Positions 26,578 to 36,469 of a stretch of DNA of 64,000 nt are shown in pieces (position 1 is the stretch's first letter; each line of letters starts with the position of its first letter). The DNA lies in NCBI GenBank assembly GCA_963754125.1, contig CAVWEX010000001.1:434001-498000 (forward strand), written 5' to 3'. This DNA is from RPQJ01 sp963754125. Lineage in GTDB: Bacteria; Pseudomonadota; Gammaproteobacteria; Steroidobacterales; Steroidobacteraceae. Under the pieces are notes generated by a model. The model saw nothing but the letters and a program-made list of their open reading frames with translations. It made no database searches and was not told where the DNA came from. The position numbers were made by a program, and so were the translations under genes.

Positions 26578-28141
26578 TCACTGCATCCTTGCGCCCTTGA
26601 ACGTGACCGCGCCGTGGCAGCGCTGGCACTGGCGGCCGAACTGCCCGTGGTGGACGTCGTCCTGCGCATGGCAGGACGCACAGTCTCCGGACAGCTTCAC
26701 CTCCGCCGCGGGTCGCGTGTGGCAGCCGTCGCACGTGGCTCGCACGTGCGCGCCCGACAGCTCGAATCCGGTCGCCTTGGCGTGGTCGAATTCCCACAAG
26801 CCCCATCCGCTCGGGGAGTGGCAGCTCTCGCAATCCTTGCCGAGCGCGCCCTTGTGCTCGTCCTCGCGCTGGTGGCAGCCGTGACAGTCCTGCGCCGCGC
26901 CCTTGTAGGACGGGGTCGCGTGACATTCGTGGCACGGCACGGCGACGTGCAGTCCAACCAGCGGGAAGTCCACCAGCTCGTGGTCGAAGGCGACGCCGGA
27001 ACGCCATCGCTCGACGCCGTGGCAGCTCTGGCACGTCCCGCCCGAGCTGCCCCGAATGCGCATCCTGGTTGCGGTGGCAGGCGTAGCACTCGGTACCGAG
27101 CTTCTGCTGCGCCACGACGCCGGTGTGGCAGGCGTGGCAGTCCAGCTTCGCGTGCCGCCCCAGCAGCTCGTAGTGCCCGTCGCGGACGTGGTCGAACGTG
27201 GCCGGCTGCCACGCACTCGTGCCGTGGCATTTGTCGCACGCCTCGCCGAAGCGGGTCGCATGCGAGTCCGCCTTGCGATGACAACCCGCGCAGTCGCGCG
27301 GCAGCGGGTCGGTCAGGTTCGCAGTGGTGTGACAGGTCTTGCAATCCAGCGGGGCGTGCGCGCCGGTGAGCGCGTAGCCGGTCTCGCGTGCGTGATCGAA
27401 ACGCGTCGTCTTCCAGCCGGCGATGCCGTGGCAGCTGCCGCAGTCCGGCCCGCGTCCGCCACGGTGCACGTCGTCGGGCGCATGGCACGACGAGCACTGT
27501 GTCGGGGTTCCCGCGTAGCGATTGCCGCCGTGACAGGCCGAGCAGGTCACCTCGGCGTGGCGTTCGCGCAGCGCGAAGCGGGTCTTGCCGTGATCGAAAC
27601 GGGCCTGCGACCAGGTGGCCGTTTCGTGGCAGCCGGCGCAGTCCGTGCCGAGCTTGCCGGCGTGCGGCTCGGCGGCCCGATGGCAGTCCACGCACGCCGA
27701 CGGCGCCTCGCGGTACTTGCGGCCCGGCTTGTGGCAGGCGTCGCAAGCGCTCGCCGCGTGCGCGCCGGTCAGCGCGAAATCAGTACGGGCGTGATCGAAC
27801 GCAGGCCGGCTCAGCTTCACGATGTCGGCGTCGCGCCCGAGGTGCTCGGAGTGACAGGCCTTGCACTGCGCACGGTCGATCGCCGGCAGCCGGCCGTGAA
27901 ACCCGCGCTGTCCGCGGACGTCCGCGCCGACGTCCTCGTGGCAGTCCATGCACAGCGTTGGCTGTCGGCCGCGGTCGGCGCGGTCGTGGCACTGCGTGCA
28001 GTCCTGCTCGAACTCGGCGTGCCCGGCAACGACCTTGCCCGGCATCAGCAGGGTCTCGAGGCCGGCCGCATGCGTGCGTCCGCCCGCCATGACCGCAGCC
28101 GTCACGACCAGCACGGCAAGGAATGGACGCGCAGGGTGCAT
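26578..28141 (-). CDS. Periplasmic 21-heme c-type cytochrome, frame broken near 27042
   Basis: Exported multiheme cytochrome of about 521 residues with signal peptide MHPARPFLAVLVVTAAVMAGG. I count 21 CxxCH motifs: 14 before and 7 after a one-base frame break near 27042 (QLG should continue GTCQSCHG). Repeating pattern: CxxCH, then (R/T)FDHA-x4-(Y/F)-x-L-x-G-x-H-x3-C-x2-CH, different from the modules of the next gene, so the two proteins are not simple duplicates. It begins 14 bases after the membrane cytochrome-like gene and likely takes electrons from it on the periplasmic side. Confidence 0.9.
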
Positions 28142-28154
28142 CGGCGCCTGCGGG

Positions 28155-29083
28155 TCAGTAGACGTGCACCGCGACGACGTGCGCGATGCCGGCGACGAGC
28201 AACATCACGAACAGCGGCAGGTGCAGCGCATGCCATAGCGAGAACAGTCGTTCGAAAGCGCCGAACTCGACGACGCGGCGCGTGGCCGCCAGGCGGTGGT
28301 CGATGTACTGGCGCGCGACTCCCTTGAGCTTCCTGCGGTGAGCGCCGGGGTGACGCGGCGTCGCAGCGGACGCGCGCAAGGCGCCCGTCACATGGCGTCG
28401 CAGCCGACGACGGGCGAGCAGCACGGCGACCGCACCGATGACAGGGCGCGCAAGCAGCGGTCGCCCGTTCGCACCGGGCGACAATCTGCTGCTCCTCGGC
28501 CTCGATGCGATCGACGAGGCCGGGCAGGAACTCGACGTTGCTCGTCACCCAGCGCAGCTTGTCGGCGTAGGCCCTGAGCTCGGCAAGGTTCGCCTTGCGC
28601 CCGTGCAATCCATGATGGATGCGGCTGTAGAAGTAGCGGCCGAACAATCCGCTGCCGGAGACGATCAGCATGCAGGCGAGCGCCACGTTGCTGTTGGTCG
28701 CGCCGAGGCTGAAGTTGGCGTGGAACAGCACCAGCAGCGGGCCGATCACGCCCAGCGCCATGTGCGCCTGGAACCAGCGCTTGGTCGTGCCCAGGAACGC
28801 GAGCGCGCGCACGCGCTTGCGCAGCGGGTAGACGAGCAGCAACAGCATCGCGGATCCGCCGAGGATGCCGAACGCGTAGCCCTGCACCCGCCTGCGGCGT
28901 GAGGTATTGCTCGGTCGGAAAGCGGTAGCCCCAGAACAGCAGAGCCAGCGTCACGAGCGAGAAGACCTGCGGCAGCGTGATTCGTTGACGAAGCGTTGCC
29001 CGGGGCGGCGCACGCTCGCGTCCCGCCGCGATGGACGGCGGGTCGATCAGCTGCGCGTCGCTGGCCTGAAGACCTGCGGGCAC
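28155..29083 (-). CDS. Integral membrane cytochrome b-like protein, frame broken near 28480 and 28890
   Basis: Predicted inner-membrane protein of about 309 aa with six hydrophobic segments, among them LPQVFSLVTLALLFWGYRF, HMALGVIGPLLVLFHANF and SLWHALHLPLFVMLLVAGIAHVVAVHVY. The paired His residues in the third and last segments resemble heme-b ligands of ferric-reductase or b561-like proteins, so a quinol or NAD(P)H-to-periplasm electron relay is plausible; the exact family is not recognised. Start is GTG 29083 with GAGAGAG upstream, 7 bases after the TPR gene. Frame breaks: an extra G near 28890 and a change near 28480. Between the TPR gene and the 21-heme cytochrome in the operon. Confidence 0.75.
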
Positions 29084-29090
29084 GGCTCTC

Positions 29091-29747
29091 TCAACCCCTT
29101 GCGAGGCGCGCAGCCTCGGCAATGTTGGCCTCGACGATCCGGGCATCCGTGGAGTCGGGCGGCACCAGGGCCTGCAGTCGTCGCCAGGTCGCCAGTGCGT
29201 CGGCATATCGCCGCTCCTCGTGAGCGAGGCTGGCCTGCAGCCACAGCGCCTTGGGGTGTTGCGGATCGAGCGCCAGCGCGGCTGTGATGTAACGCGCGGG
29301 TTCACCGGCGAGCCGTCCGTCGACCGACGCCTGCGCGTCGGCATAGTCGGCCCAGCCATCCGCGGTCATTCCGTCGCGCGCGACAATCGAGGCATACAGG
29401 GCGCAGGCCTGCTCGAACTCGCGCTTGCGACGGTGCCCCTCGGCGCGGGCCAGCAGGTCCATGACCTCGCCCGTCGGCGACTGTGCAACCGCCGGCCCAG
29501 CCGTTGTAGCGCCCGCCCCGGGCAGGAGCCGAGCGCTCGCCCGGACCGCGGCACTCAAGCTGCCTTGCGTAACGCCTGCGTGCCAGGGTGCAGCCGATGC
29601 AGCGACCTGCGGTCGTGCCGCCACGCTTGCTGGAGGTCCCGCAAAGCGGCCGTAGGAAATGAATGCGACCGAAGCGAGCGCCAGACCCACCGCCAGTCCA
29701 AGCGCGAATCCACGGCGTGCTTCGGCAACGACGAAACCGTATGTCAA
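29091..29747 (-). CDS. Membrane-anchored TPR protein (NrfG/CcmI-like)
   Basis: First gene of the cytochrome operon. A TTG start at 29747 is chosen because AGGGGG lies just upstream and the signal anchor (RRGFALGLAVGLALASVAFISYG) follows at once. After an Ala/Pro-rich linker, residues from about 100 to 218 form TPR-like helices (EGHRRKREFEQACALYASIV, ADGWADYADAQASVDG, AKALW-like ALWLQASLAHEERRYADALATWRRL). The pattern ADGWADYADAQA...ALDPQHPKALWL resembles the C-terminal part of CcmI/NrfG, which present apocytochromes to heme lyase. A dedicated maturation factor for the downstream cytochromes is inferred. Confidence 0.75.
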   Translation of the reverse strand: MTYGFVVAEARRGFALGLAVGLALASVAFISYGRFAGPPASVAARPQVAASAAPWHAGVTQGSLSAAVRASARLLPGAGATTAGPAVAQSPTGEVMDLLARAEGHRRKREFEQACALYASIVARDGMTADGWADYADAQASVDGRLAGEPARYITAALALDPQHPKALWLQASLAHEERRYADALATWRRLQALVPPDSTDARIVEANIAEAARLARG

Positions 29748-29939
29748 CGAGGCCCCCTGTCTTGAGCCCGCTTCGCAGCGGAACGTGCCGAGGCTACGTC
29801 CGTGGCAATGCGGATGCACCGCAGAGGCCGGCGACTTCTCGTTTATGTGAACTGCGCCACGCGCGAATGGCAGCAATTCTCGTTTGTACGGTCCACAGCC
29901 GGTTACGCGCGCGGCGATCGACCGATACAGTCTGGCCGC

Positions 29940-31253
29940 ATGAACTCCGCGATGTTGCTCGTGTACGGCGCGCCGCTGGCCCTGATCTGGGGCTGGTACC
30001 TGCGCCGCCAGCAGAGCGTCGAGCGTCGCAGCGTGGCTGCTCGCGAGCGGTCCGCCGCTGCGGGCTTCGCCGAGCCCGCGTCCCTGCACCCGGTGATCGA
30101 CACCGTTCGTTGCATCGGCTGCGGTTCATGCGTCAAGGCCTGTCCCGAACAGCCGGAGCATCACGTGCTCGGCCTGATCGGCAACAAGGCGCAGCTCGTC
30201 AGCCCGTCCGACTGCATCGGCCACGGCGCCTGCCGCAGCGCGTGCCCGGTCGATGCGATCACGCTGGTGTTCGGCTCGGCGCAGCGCGGCATCGACATCC
30301 CGCTGCTGAGCCCGAGCTTCGAATCGACGGTCCCCGGCATCTTCATCGCCGGTGAGCTCGGCGGCATGGGACTGATCCGCAACGCGTTGTCGCAGGGCAT
30401 GCAGGCCGTCAATGCGATTCACAAGCACCGGCCCAGGGCGCGTGGCGCTGGCGCGCTCGACCTGCTCATCGTCGGTGCAGGCCCGGCCGGGTTCGCAGCC
30501 TCGCTGACGGCGCTGTCGCACGGCCTGAAGTTCGCAACGGTCGAGCAGGACTCGCTCGGCGGCTGCGTCTTCCAGTACCCGCGAGCCAAGATGGTGATGA
30601 CCTCGCCCGTCACGCTGCCGCTGGTGGGCCGGCTGCGTTTCGGCCAGACCTCGAAGGAGGCGCTGCTCGAGTTCTGGCGCGGCGTCGAACGCAAGATGAA
30701 TCTGCCCATGCACTACGGGGAGCGCGTCGAGTCGATCGGCCGCGAGGGCGACGGATTCCTCGTGCGCACGACGCGGGGCGAGCATCGCGCGGCGAGCGTG
30801 CTGCTGGCGATCGGGCGGCGCGGCACGCCGCGCAAGCTCGACGTGCCCGGGGAGGAACTGCCGAAGGTGGTTTACCGGCTGGTCGATCCGGAGCAGTACA
30901 CGGGACAGGACGTGCTCGTCGTCGGCGGCGGCGACAGCGCGCTCGAGGCAGCGGCGAGCGTCGCCGAGAACGGCGGCCGGCAGGTCACGCTGTCCTATCG
31001 CGGCGACGCCTTCTCCCGCGCCAAGCCGCGCAATCGCGAGCGCGTCGCCGCGGCAGCACGCTCCGGCCGCCTGCAGGTGCTGCTCGAGTCGCAGGTGCGG
31101 CGCATCGGACCCGCGTCGGTGGTTCTCGCCTTCCAGGGACGCGAGCTGGAACTCGCCAACGACGCGGTGATCGTCAGCGTGGGCGGCATCCTGCCCGCGG
31201 AATTCCTGCAGAAAGTCGGCGTGCAGGTCGAGACCAAGTATGGCACCGCGTAG
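29940..31253 (+). CDS. Membrane-anchored FAD/NAD(P) oxidoreductase with two [4Fe-4S] sites
   Basis: Residues 1-20 form a membrane anchor (MLLVYGAPLALIWGWYL). A ferredoxin-like domain has CIGCGSCVKACP and, as a second site, CIGHGACRSACP in which the second cysteine is His. Then a two-dinucleotide-fold flavoprotein follows: FAD site LLIVGAGPAGFAAS and NAD(P) site VLVVGGGDSALEAA, close to thioredoxin-reductase/YpdA-type proteins but without the redox CxxC. It likely moves electrons between NAD(P)H and the membrane cytochrome-like partner. Divergent from the cytochrome operon (193 bases between starts), intact at 437 aa. Confidence 0.85.
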   Translation: MNSAMLLVYGAPLALIWGWYLRRQQSVERRSVAARERSAAAGFAEPASLHPVIDTVRCIGCGSCVKACPEQPEHHVLGLIGNKAQLVSPSDCIGHGACRSACPVDAITLVFGSAQRGIDIPLLSPSFESTVPGIFIAGELGGMGLIRNALSQGMQAVNAIHKHRPRARGAGALDLLIVGAGPAGFAASLTALSHGLKFATVEQDSLGGCVFQYPRAKMVMTSPVTLPLVGRLRFGQTSKEALLEFWRGVERKMNLPMHYGERVESIGREGDGFLVRTTRGEHRAASVLLAIGRRGTPRKLDVPGEELPKVVYRLVDPEQYTGQDVLVVGGGDSALEAAASVAENGGRQVTLSYRGDAFSRAKPRNRERVAAAARSGRLQVLLESQVRRIGPASVVLAFQGRELELANDAVIVSVGGILPAEFLQKVGVQVETKYGTA

Positions 31254-33144
31254 CCGGTCGCATCGGCTCGCGCCCCGGTGCGGCGCGGCGCTGGCGTGCA
31301 CGATGACTGCTCGGGCTCGCGACGACCGCATCCCCTGCGCCGGCGACCGTGACCGGCGATCCGCTGGAACCGGCGAAAGCGGCCATTCGGGTCAAGGACT
31401 ACACCCGGGCCATCCTGTGTTGACCGATCTGTCGGGCCACGGCCATGCCGGCGGCCAGTACCTGCTCGGCACGATGCACCTCGCCGGGCTCGGCACGGCG
31501 CAGGATCCAGCGCAGGCTCGGCAACTCTTCGAGTCTGCTGCGAACGCTGGCGACGCTCGCGCCGCGTACGGTCTCGCGGCGCTGCTCAACGCGGGCGAAA
31601 CGCCGGATCGACCGGCGGCACGCCGCTGGCTGGCCCGCGCGGCGGAACTCGGGGATCCGGACGCGCAGACCCTTGTGCAGCGTCAGGCACTACCGCTGGA
31701 ATTTCGCCCGAACGACCTGCTGACCGACGAATCCTCGAGGCGCAGCGCACTGTGGCGCGCGGCTGCGCACGATGACGTCGCGACCCTCGAGACGCTGCTT
31801 GGCGAGGACCGCGTGAACGCGGCCGACGACTTCGGACGCACCGCGCTGCACCACGCGGCCGACGCAGGCGCCATCGGCGCAGTGGCCGTGCTGCTGACAC
31901 GCGGGGCCAGCCTCGAGGCAACCGATCACTACGGTGTCACGCCCTTGATGCTGGCTTGCGGTTCCGAGCGGCCCGAGGCCTGCACCGAACTGCTGCGGGC
32001 CCACGCGAGCATCACCGCGGCCGACCGAGCCGGCAACACCGCGCTGGTCTACGCGCTGCGGCGCGGGCGATCGAAGCAGGCGCAGGACCTGCTCGCGGCA
32101 GGCGCGGTGCCTGTGCACGTCAAGGTCGCAGCGGCGGGTCCAGCGGCCGCCGATCCCGGCGCGCGCGCAGCGACCGATGCGTACCAGGGATGGCCGGACA
32201 TCGCCGTTGCGGCGAGCCGAAGGGACCCGACGATGCTGCGCGACCTGTTGCGCAGCGGCGCCGATCCGAACGGGACGACGCCGGGCGGCGAAACGGCACT
32301 GCTGGTCGCAGTCGCCGCGGATGCGCCGGAATCGGTTGCGCTGCTGCTGCAGGCCGGCGCGGATGCTTCCCGGGCGAACCCGCGTGGCTCTTCACCGTTG
32401 ATCGTCGCGGTGCGGCTGGGCCGCGAGGCAGCGCTGGGCGCACTGCTTGCGAACGGCGTCGATCCCGATGCTCACTCGAAGCAGGAGCCGCCTGCGCTGC
32501 TCGTCGCGGTCGAGACCGGCAATGGCCGCGTCGTGCAGCAGTTGCTGGCGGCCGGGGCCGACGCCGATGCCCGGCTCGCCGGTAACGTCTCTCCGTTGAT
32601 CGCAGCCGCGGGGCGCAACCAGGCGTCGATCGTCGAGCGGCTGATCGCCGCCGGAGCGACGCCATCCACCGTGGACGGCGCGGGTCGATCCGCGCTCTGG
32701 CTGGCCTCCTGCAACGGCGCCGCCGCGGTCGTCGCCTCGTTGCTGAAAGCAGGCGCCGCAATCGAGGCCGCCGATCGCGAGGGCGTGACGCCACTCGCCT
32801 GCGCCGCCGCGCGCGGCCATGCGGATGTCGTCGACCGCCTGGAGCGCTCCGGCGCGAGCCTCGCGGCCCGCACGACCAACGGCGATACACCGCTGATGCT
32901 GGCCGCGGCGGGCGGGCACGCGGTCGTCGTGCGCCGACTGCTGGCGTCGGCGGCCCCCACCGACCTGCAGAATGGCCACGGCGACACGGCCCTGATCCTC
33001 GCCAGCCAGTCCGGGGACCTGGAATCGGTGCAGGCGCTGCTCGCGGCCGGGGCGAGCCGCAAGCTGCGCAACCGCGACGGCGTCGCCGCGGCCGATGCCG
33101 CGAAGGCCCGCAGCTTCGACGGGCTCGTCGCGCTGCTGAAGTGA
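31240..33144 (+). CDS. Ankyrin-repeat protein with Sel1-like N-terminal repeats, frame broken near 31315 and 31420
   Basis: Sel1-like repeats (GQYLLGTMHLAGLGTAQDPAQ, AAYGLAALLNAGETPD) are followed by about eleven ankyrin repeats with the TALHHAADAGAIGAVAVLL/TPLMLA pattern, ending in GLVALLK. The start ATG 31240 overlaps the end of the oxidoreductase gene. The N-terminal part is disrupted: the segment TGDPLEPAKAAIRVKDYTRAI lies in another frame, between breaks near 31315 and 31420. A hydrophobic N terminus hints at export, as for many bacterial ankyrin proteins that stand beside redox enzymes. Role unknown; probably protein-protein contacts with the neighbouring electron-transfer proteins. Confidence 0.78.
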   Translation: MAPRSRSHRLAPRCGAALACTMTARARDDRIPCAGDRDRRSAGTGESGHSGQGLHPGHPVLTDLSGHGHAGGQYLLGTMHLAGLGTAQDPAQARQLFESAANAGDARAAYGLAALLNAGETPDRPAARRWLARAAELGDPDAQTLVQRQALPLEFRPNDLLTDESSRRSALWRAAAHDDVATLETLLGEDRVNAADDFGRTALHHAADAGAIGAVAVLLTRGASLEATDHYGVTPLMLACGSERPEACTELLRAHASITAADRAGNTALVYALRRGRSKQAQDLLAAGAVPVHVKVAAAGPAAADPGARAATDAYQGWPDIAVAASRRDPTMLRDLLRSGADPNGTTPGGETALLVAVAADAPESVALLLQAGADASRANPRGSSPLIVAVRLGREAALGALLANGVDPDAHSKQEPPALLVAVETGNGRVVQQLLAAGADADARLAGNVSPLIAAAGRNQASIVERLIAAGATPSTVDGAGRSALWLASCNGAAAVVASLLKAGAAIEAADREGVTPLACAAARGHADVVDRLERSGASLAARTTNGDTPLMLAAAGGHAVVVRRLLASAAPTDLQNGHGDTALILASQSGDLESVQALLAAGASRKLRNRDGVAAADAAKARSFDGLVALLK

Positions 33145-33156
33145 ACCCTCGGTCCG

Positions 33157-35116
33157 CTAGGCAGCCTCTTTCCCGGCCGCCGCCGCGGCACGCTCTCCGG
33201 CTTCCGTCGCCGGGTGCTCGTAGTCGTTCTTCTCCCAGTCGCGGTACTTGGGCGGGATCGGGTTGATCGAGCCCTCGGCGAGCCAGTCGAGCTTGCCGTC
33301 CATCAGCAGCCCGGCCACCTTGTTGTACGAGCGGTTGAAGTTGCTCTTCACGGCCCGGAAGTTGCCCTCGATGCGCCGGCGGGCCTCGCGGCAGAACAGG
33401 TCCGCGAGTTCCTGGGGCGACTGGTCCGCGGGGTTCATCGCGACCAGGTGATCGGCGTAGGACAGCGTCGAGCCCATGACGAACAGGTCCACGCCGATGT
33501 CCACGAAGTTGCCGAGGATGATCTGCTCCTTCTCGAGCTTCGGACCGTACTTGGCCATGGTCGCGAACAGACGGCGCGCGAGCAGCCGGCTGGTCTTCGC
33601 CGCGTAGGCGAGGTGCTTGCGGTTGCGCTCGCTCAGGTGCTTCGCCTCGAGGTGACCGCCCGTGTCGGGCAGGAACAGCTTCGGCAGCCACGTGCCGTAG
33701 AAGCCGGCCGCCTTCATCATGGCCTCGCTCTTCGTGACCTTCTGGCCGGGCTTCGGCTGCAGGATCGGCATCACGAGCTTGAAGTGCGTGTCGAGCGCCT
33801 CGCGCGCCATGATCAGGTGCATGACCTGCGACGAGCCCTCGAAGATGCGGTTGATGCGCGCGTCGCGCAGGCCCATCTCGACGGCCGTCGGGCGCTCACC
33901 GCGCTCGTACAGCGACTTGGCGTTCTCGTAGCCGCGCCCGCCGCGCACCTGCAGGTAGTCGTCGTACATCTTCCACAGGGTCTCGGAGCACCAGTACTTG
34001 GCGGCCGCGGCCTCGAGGCGGATGTCGGCGTTCTTGTGGTCGGCGAACGCACAGGCGACGCTCGACCATCGCCTTCATCGCGAACAGCTGCGCCATGTAG
34101 CCCGAGATCATCTTCGCCACGGCCTGGTGCTTGCCGACCGGCTGGCCCCACTGCTGGCGCGTCGAGGTCCACCACTTGGCGTCGTCGACGAGCGCCATGC
34201 CGCCGCCGATCGCGGCGGCCGGGATCCCGAGGCGGCCGACGTTCAGCGTCGCGAGCGCGATCTTCAGTCCCTCACCCGGCTTGCCGATCAGGTTCTCCGC
34301 GGGCACCTTCACGTCCTTGAACGCGACGACGCCGTTGGCGATGCCGCGCAGGCCCATGAAGCGCGAGCGCCGCACGCGCTCGACGCCGGCCCAGGCGGTC
34401 TCGACCACGAAGCAGGAGATCTGCGGCACCGTCTTGCCGTTCGGCAGCACCTTGTCCGGGGTGCGCGCCAGCACCGCGATCAGCGTCGTCTTCGGGTCCG
34501 TGACGTTGGTGCACCAGAGCTTGTCGCCGCTCATGACGTAGTACTTGCCGTCGGCGGACGGCGTGGCGATGGTCGTCATGCGCGCCGGGTCGGAGCCCAC
34601 GCCGGGCTCGGTGAGCGCGAACGCCGAGATCTCGCCCTTCGCGAGCCGGGGCAGGTACTTGCGCTTCTGCTCCTCGGTGCCGAACTCCTTGAGCGGCTGC
34701 GGCACGCCGATGCTCTGGTGCGCCGAGATGAAGGCGACCGTGGACGCGCAGTAGCCGCCGAGGAAGCCGAGCACGCGGGCGTAGTTCGTGACCGAAAGGC
34801 CCAGTCCGCCGTATTCCTTCGGGATCTTCATGCCGAAGAGACCGACCGCCGCCATCGCCTCGAGCGCCTCGCGGGGGTACTCGCCGTCCTCGTCGATCTG
34901 CCACGGGTCGATGTTCTTCTCGATGACCGGGCGGATCTTCTCGATGTAGTCGTCGCCGATCTTCCTGTCTTCCGCCGACTGCGCCGGGAACGGATGCAGC
35001 AGGTCCCAGCGGAAGTTGCCCTTGAACACCTCGGCGGTGAAGCTCACGGCCTCCCAGTCCGCCTGGCGGGCGTCCTCGGCCATCTGCATTGCGACGTCTT
35101 TCGCCTTGTTGTCCAT
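33157..35116 (-). CDS. Long/very-long-chain-type acyl-CoA dehydrogenase, frame broken near 34056
   Basis: FAD enzyme of fatty-acid beta-oxidation introducing the first double bond. Standard blocks: FGMKIPKEYGGLGLS, CASTVAFISAHQSIG, FALTEPGVGSDPARM, YVMSGDKLWCTN, RFMGLRGIANG, and the C-terminal YLQVRGGRGYENAKSLYERGE with RINRIFEGSSQVM. A helical extension of about 220 residues after the catalytic core makes it about 652 aa, like VLCAD/ACAD9-type enzymes. Start ATG 35116 gives MDNKAKDVAM. One-base break near 34056 (MVER to VACAFADHKNADI). Stands apart from fadBA 12 kb away but fits the same pathway. Confidence 0.87.
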
Positions 35117-35411
35117 GATGCGTCCCCAGGGGTGGCGGGAGTGAATGCCGGTGATCTCTTTCAGTACAGCGCCACATTGCACACGAGGGCATGCGAGCTG
35201 CGGCTGCAATCCCACCAAATATCACCCAATCGACCGACGGCAGGTATTGCGGAAACCTGCAGCAGGTTAGGGGCTCGCCGGCGACCCGCCCTTGGGCCAG
35301 TCCGCGGGACGGTCATTCCCGCGATTGTCGCCGGGTTGGATCGGGCATAGCATGAAACGGACGAATTCATCGGGCCTGCGTCGGGCCCGTCGCGCCAGGA
35401 GATGGAAAGCC

Positions 35412-35717
35412 ATGACAGATCACGTTACGACTGCAACCCTCAAGTCCGACCTCGCCACGGTGATGCGCGATGCCGAAGCCCTGATCAAGGCGTCCGCCGA
35501 CCAGGGCGGCGAGAAGATGAACGAGGCGCGGGGCAAGATCCGCGAGTCGCTGGAGACCGCCAAGACCCGGCTGCACGCGGCCGAACGGGCCGCCCTGCGC
35601 CACGGCGAGGACGCAATGATCGCGACCGAGGACTACGTGAAGCGCAACCCGTGGCAGGCGGTGGGCATCGCCGCCGGCGTGGGGCTCGTGCTCGGCGTAC
35701 TGCTGGCCCGCCGCTGA
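35412..35717 (+). CDS. DUF883 / YqjD-ElaB family membrane-anchored protein
   Basis: Small protein (101 aa) of the ElaB/YqjD/YgaM family, tail-anchored inner-membrane proteins reported to bind ribosomes in stationary phase. Helical, charged first part (DLATVMRDAEALIKASADQ, KIRESLETAKTRLHAAERAA) and a single C-terminal membrane helix (AVGIAAGVGLVLGVLLARR) preceded by the family mark YVKRNPWQA. ATG 35412 is chosen for its GGAAAG ribosome site. First of three tightly linked genes in the E. coli order yqjD-yqjE-yqjK. Confidence 0.85.
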   Translation: MTDHVTTATLKSDLATVMRDAEALIKASADQGGEKMNEARGKIRESLETAKTRLHAAERAALRHGEDAMIATEDYVKRNPWQAVGIAAGVGLVLGVLLARR

Positions 35718-35724
35718 GCCGCCC

Positions 35725-36123
35725 ATGAGCGGCGTGGACGAATCGCCGGGACCGGCGACGAACCTGCTGCGGTCCCTGGTCCAGCTCGGCGGCACGCTGC
35801 TCGCGACCGCGCAGACGCGTGTCGAACTGCTGACCACGGAGCTGAGCGAAGACCTCGAGCGCGGCGTACGGATCCTGCTGTGGGGGTTCGTGGCCCTGCT
35901 CGCCGGAATCCTCGGCGCGTTGCTCGCGGGCGTGACGCTGATCGTCTTTTTCTGGGACACCCATCGGCTCGGCGCGTCCGTCGGGGTGACGCTCGTGTTC
36001 CTGCTCTTGGCGGCGGTCGCGGGCTGGATCGCGCGCGAACGGCTGCAGGAGAAGCCGCGGGTGCTCGACGCGACGCGCACCGAGCTCAGGCGCGACGTGG
36101 CGGTGCTGCGGAGCGAGCGATGA
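35725..36123 (+). CDS. YqjE-like (phage holin family / DUF1469) membrane protein
   Basis: 132-aa protein with two hydrophobic segments (VRILLWGFVALLAGILGALLAGVTLIVFFW and GVTLVFLLLAAVAGWIA) after an amphipathic start (LLRSLVQLGGTLLATAQTRVELLTTELSEDLE) that is the mark of the YqjE family. The family name phage holin III is historical; no other phage gene is near. Its stop overlaps the start of the next gene (ATGA), 7 bases after the YqjD-like gene. Confidence 0.85.
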   Translation: MSGVDESPGPATNLLRSLVQLGGTLLATAQTRVELLTTELSEDLERGVRILLWGFVALLAGILGALLAGVTLIVFFWDTHRLGASVGVTLVFLLLAAVAGWIARERLQEKPRVLDATRTELRRDVAVLRSER

Positions 36124-36398
36124 GTTCGCGCCTCGTCGCCCTGACGGCCCGGCGGGCGGCGCTGCAGGCGGAATGTGCGCTGCAGCGCGACGATGCGGCG
36201 CTGGCCTACGGCGAGATCGAGCAGGGCGTGGCGAAGGTCGACCGGGTCGTGGCGGGGGTGCGGCGGCTGGCGCCGGTCCTGGTCGTGGGTGGCGCCGTGG
36301 CGCTGTTGGCAATCGGACCCGCCCGCGCGCTGTCACTGGTGCGCCGCGGCCTCGCGGTCGGCCTGTATGCCCGCGAGGCGCGACGACTGCTGCGCTGA
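36120..36398 (+). CDS. YqjK-like small protein
   Basis: 92-aa product with a charged helical N terminus (LVALTARRAALQAECALQRDD) and one hydrophobic segment (LAPVLVVGGAVALLAIGPA). Sequence similarity to YqjK is weak by eye, but order and translational coupling after the YqjD- and YqjE-like genes support the assignment. Likely inner-membrane, function unknown. Confidence 0.72.
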   Translation: MSSRLVALTARRAALQAECALQRDDAALAYGEIEQGVAKVDRVVAGVRRLAPVLVVGGAVALLAIGPARALSLVRRGLAVGLYAREARRLLR

Positions 36399-36469
36399 GC
36401 CGAGTCCGCCCAGACGAAGGCGACCGCGCGGCGACAGCCGCGCGCTGACCGGGCGGCGGCCGGACGTTA

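Noticed and set aside
28430..28485. CAPCH motif seen in one frame of the membrane cytochrome-like gene
   Set aside because: It occurs only after the frame break near 28480, in the wrong frame; the correct frame reads PLLARPVIGAVAVLL, a membrane segment.
35725..36123. Phage holin as a sign of a prophage
   Set aside because: It is a YqjE-family chromosomal protein in the yqjD-yqjE-yqjK order; no integrase, capsid or lysis gene is near.
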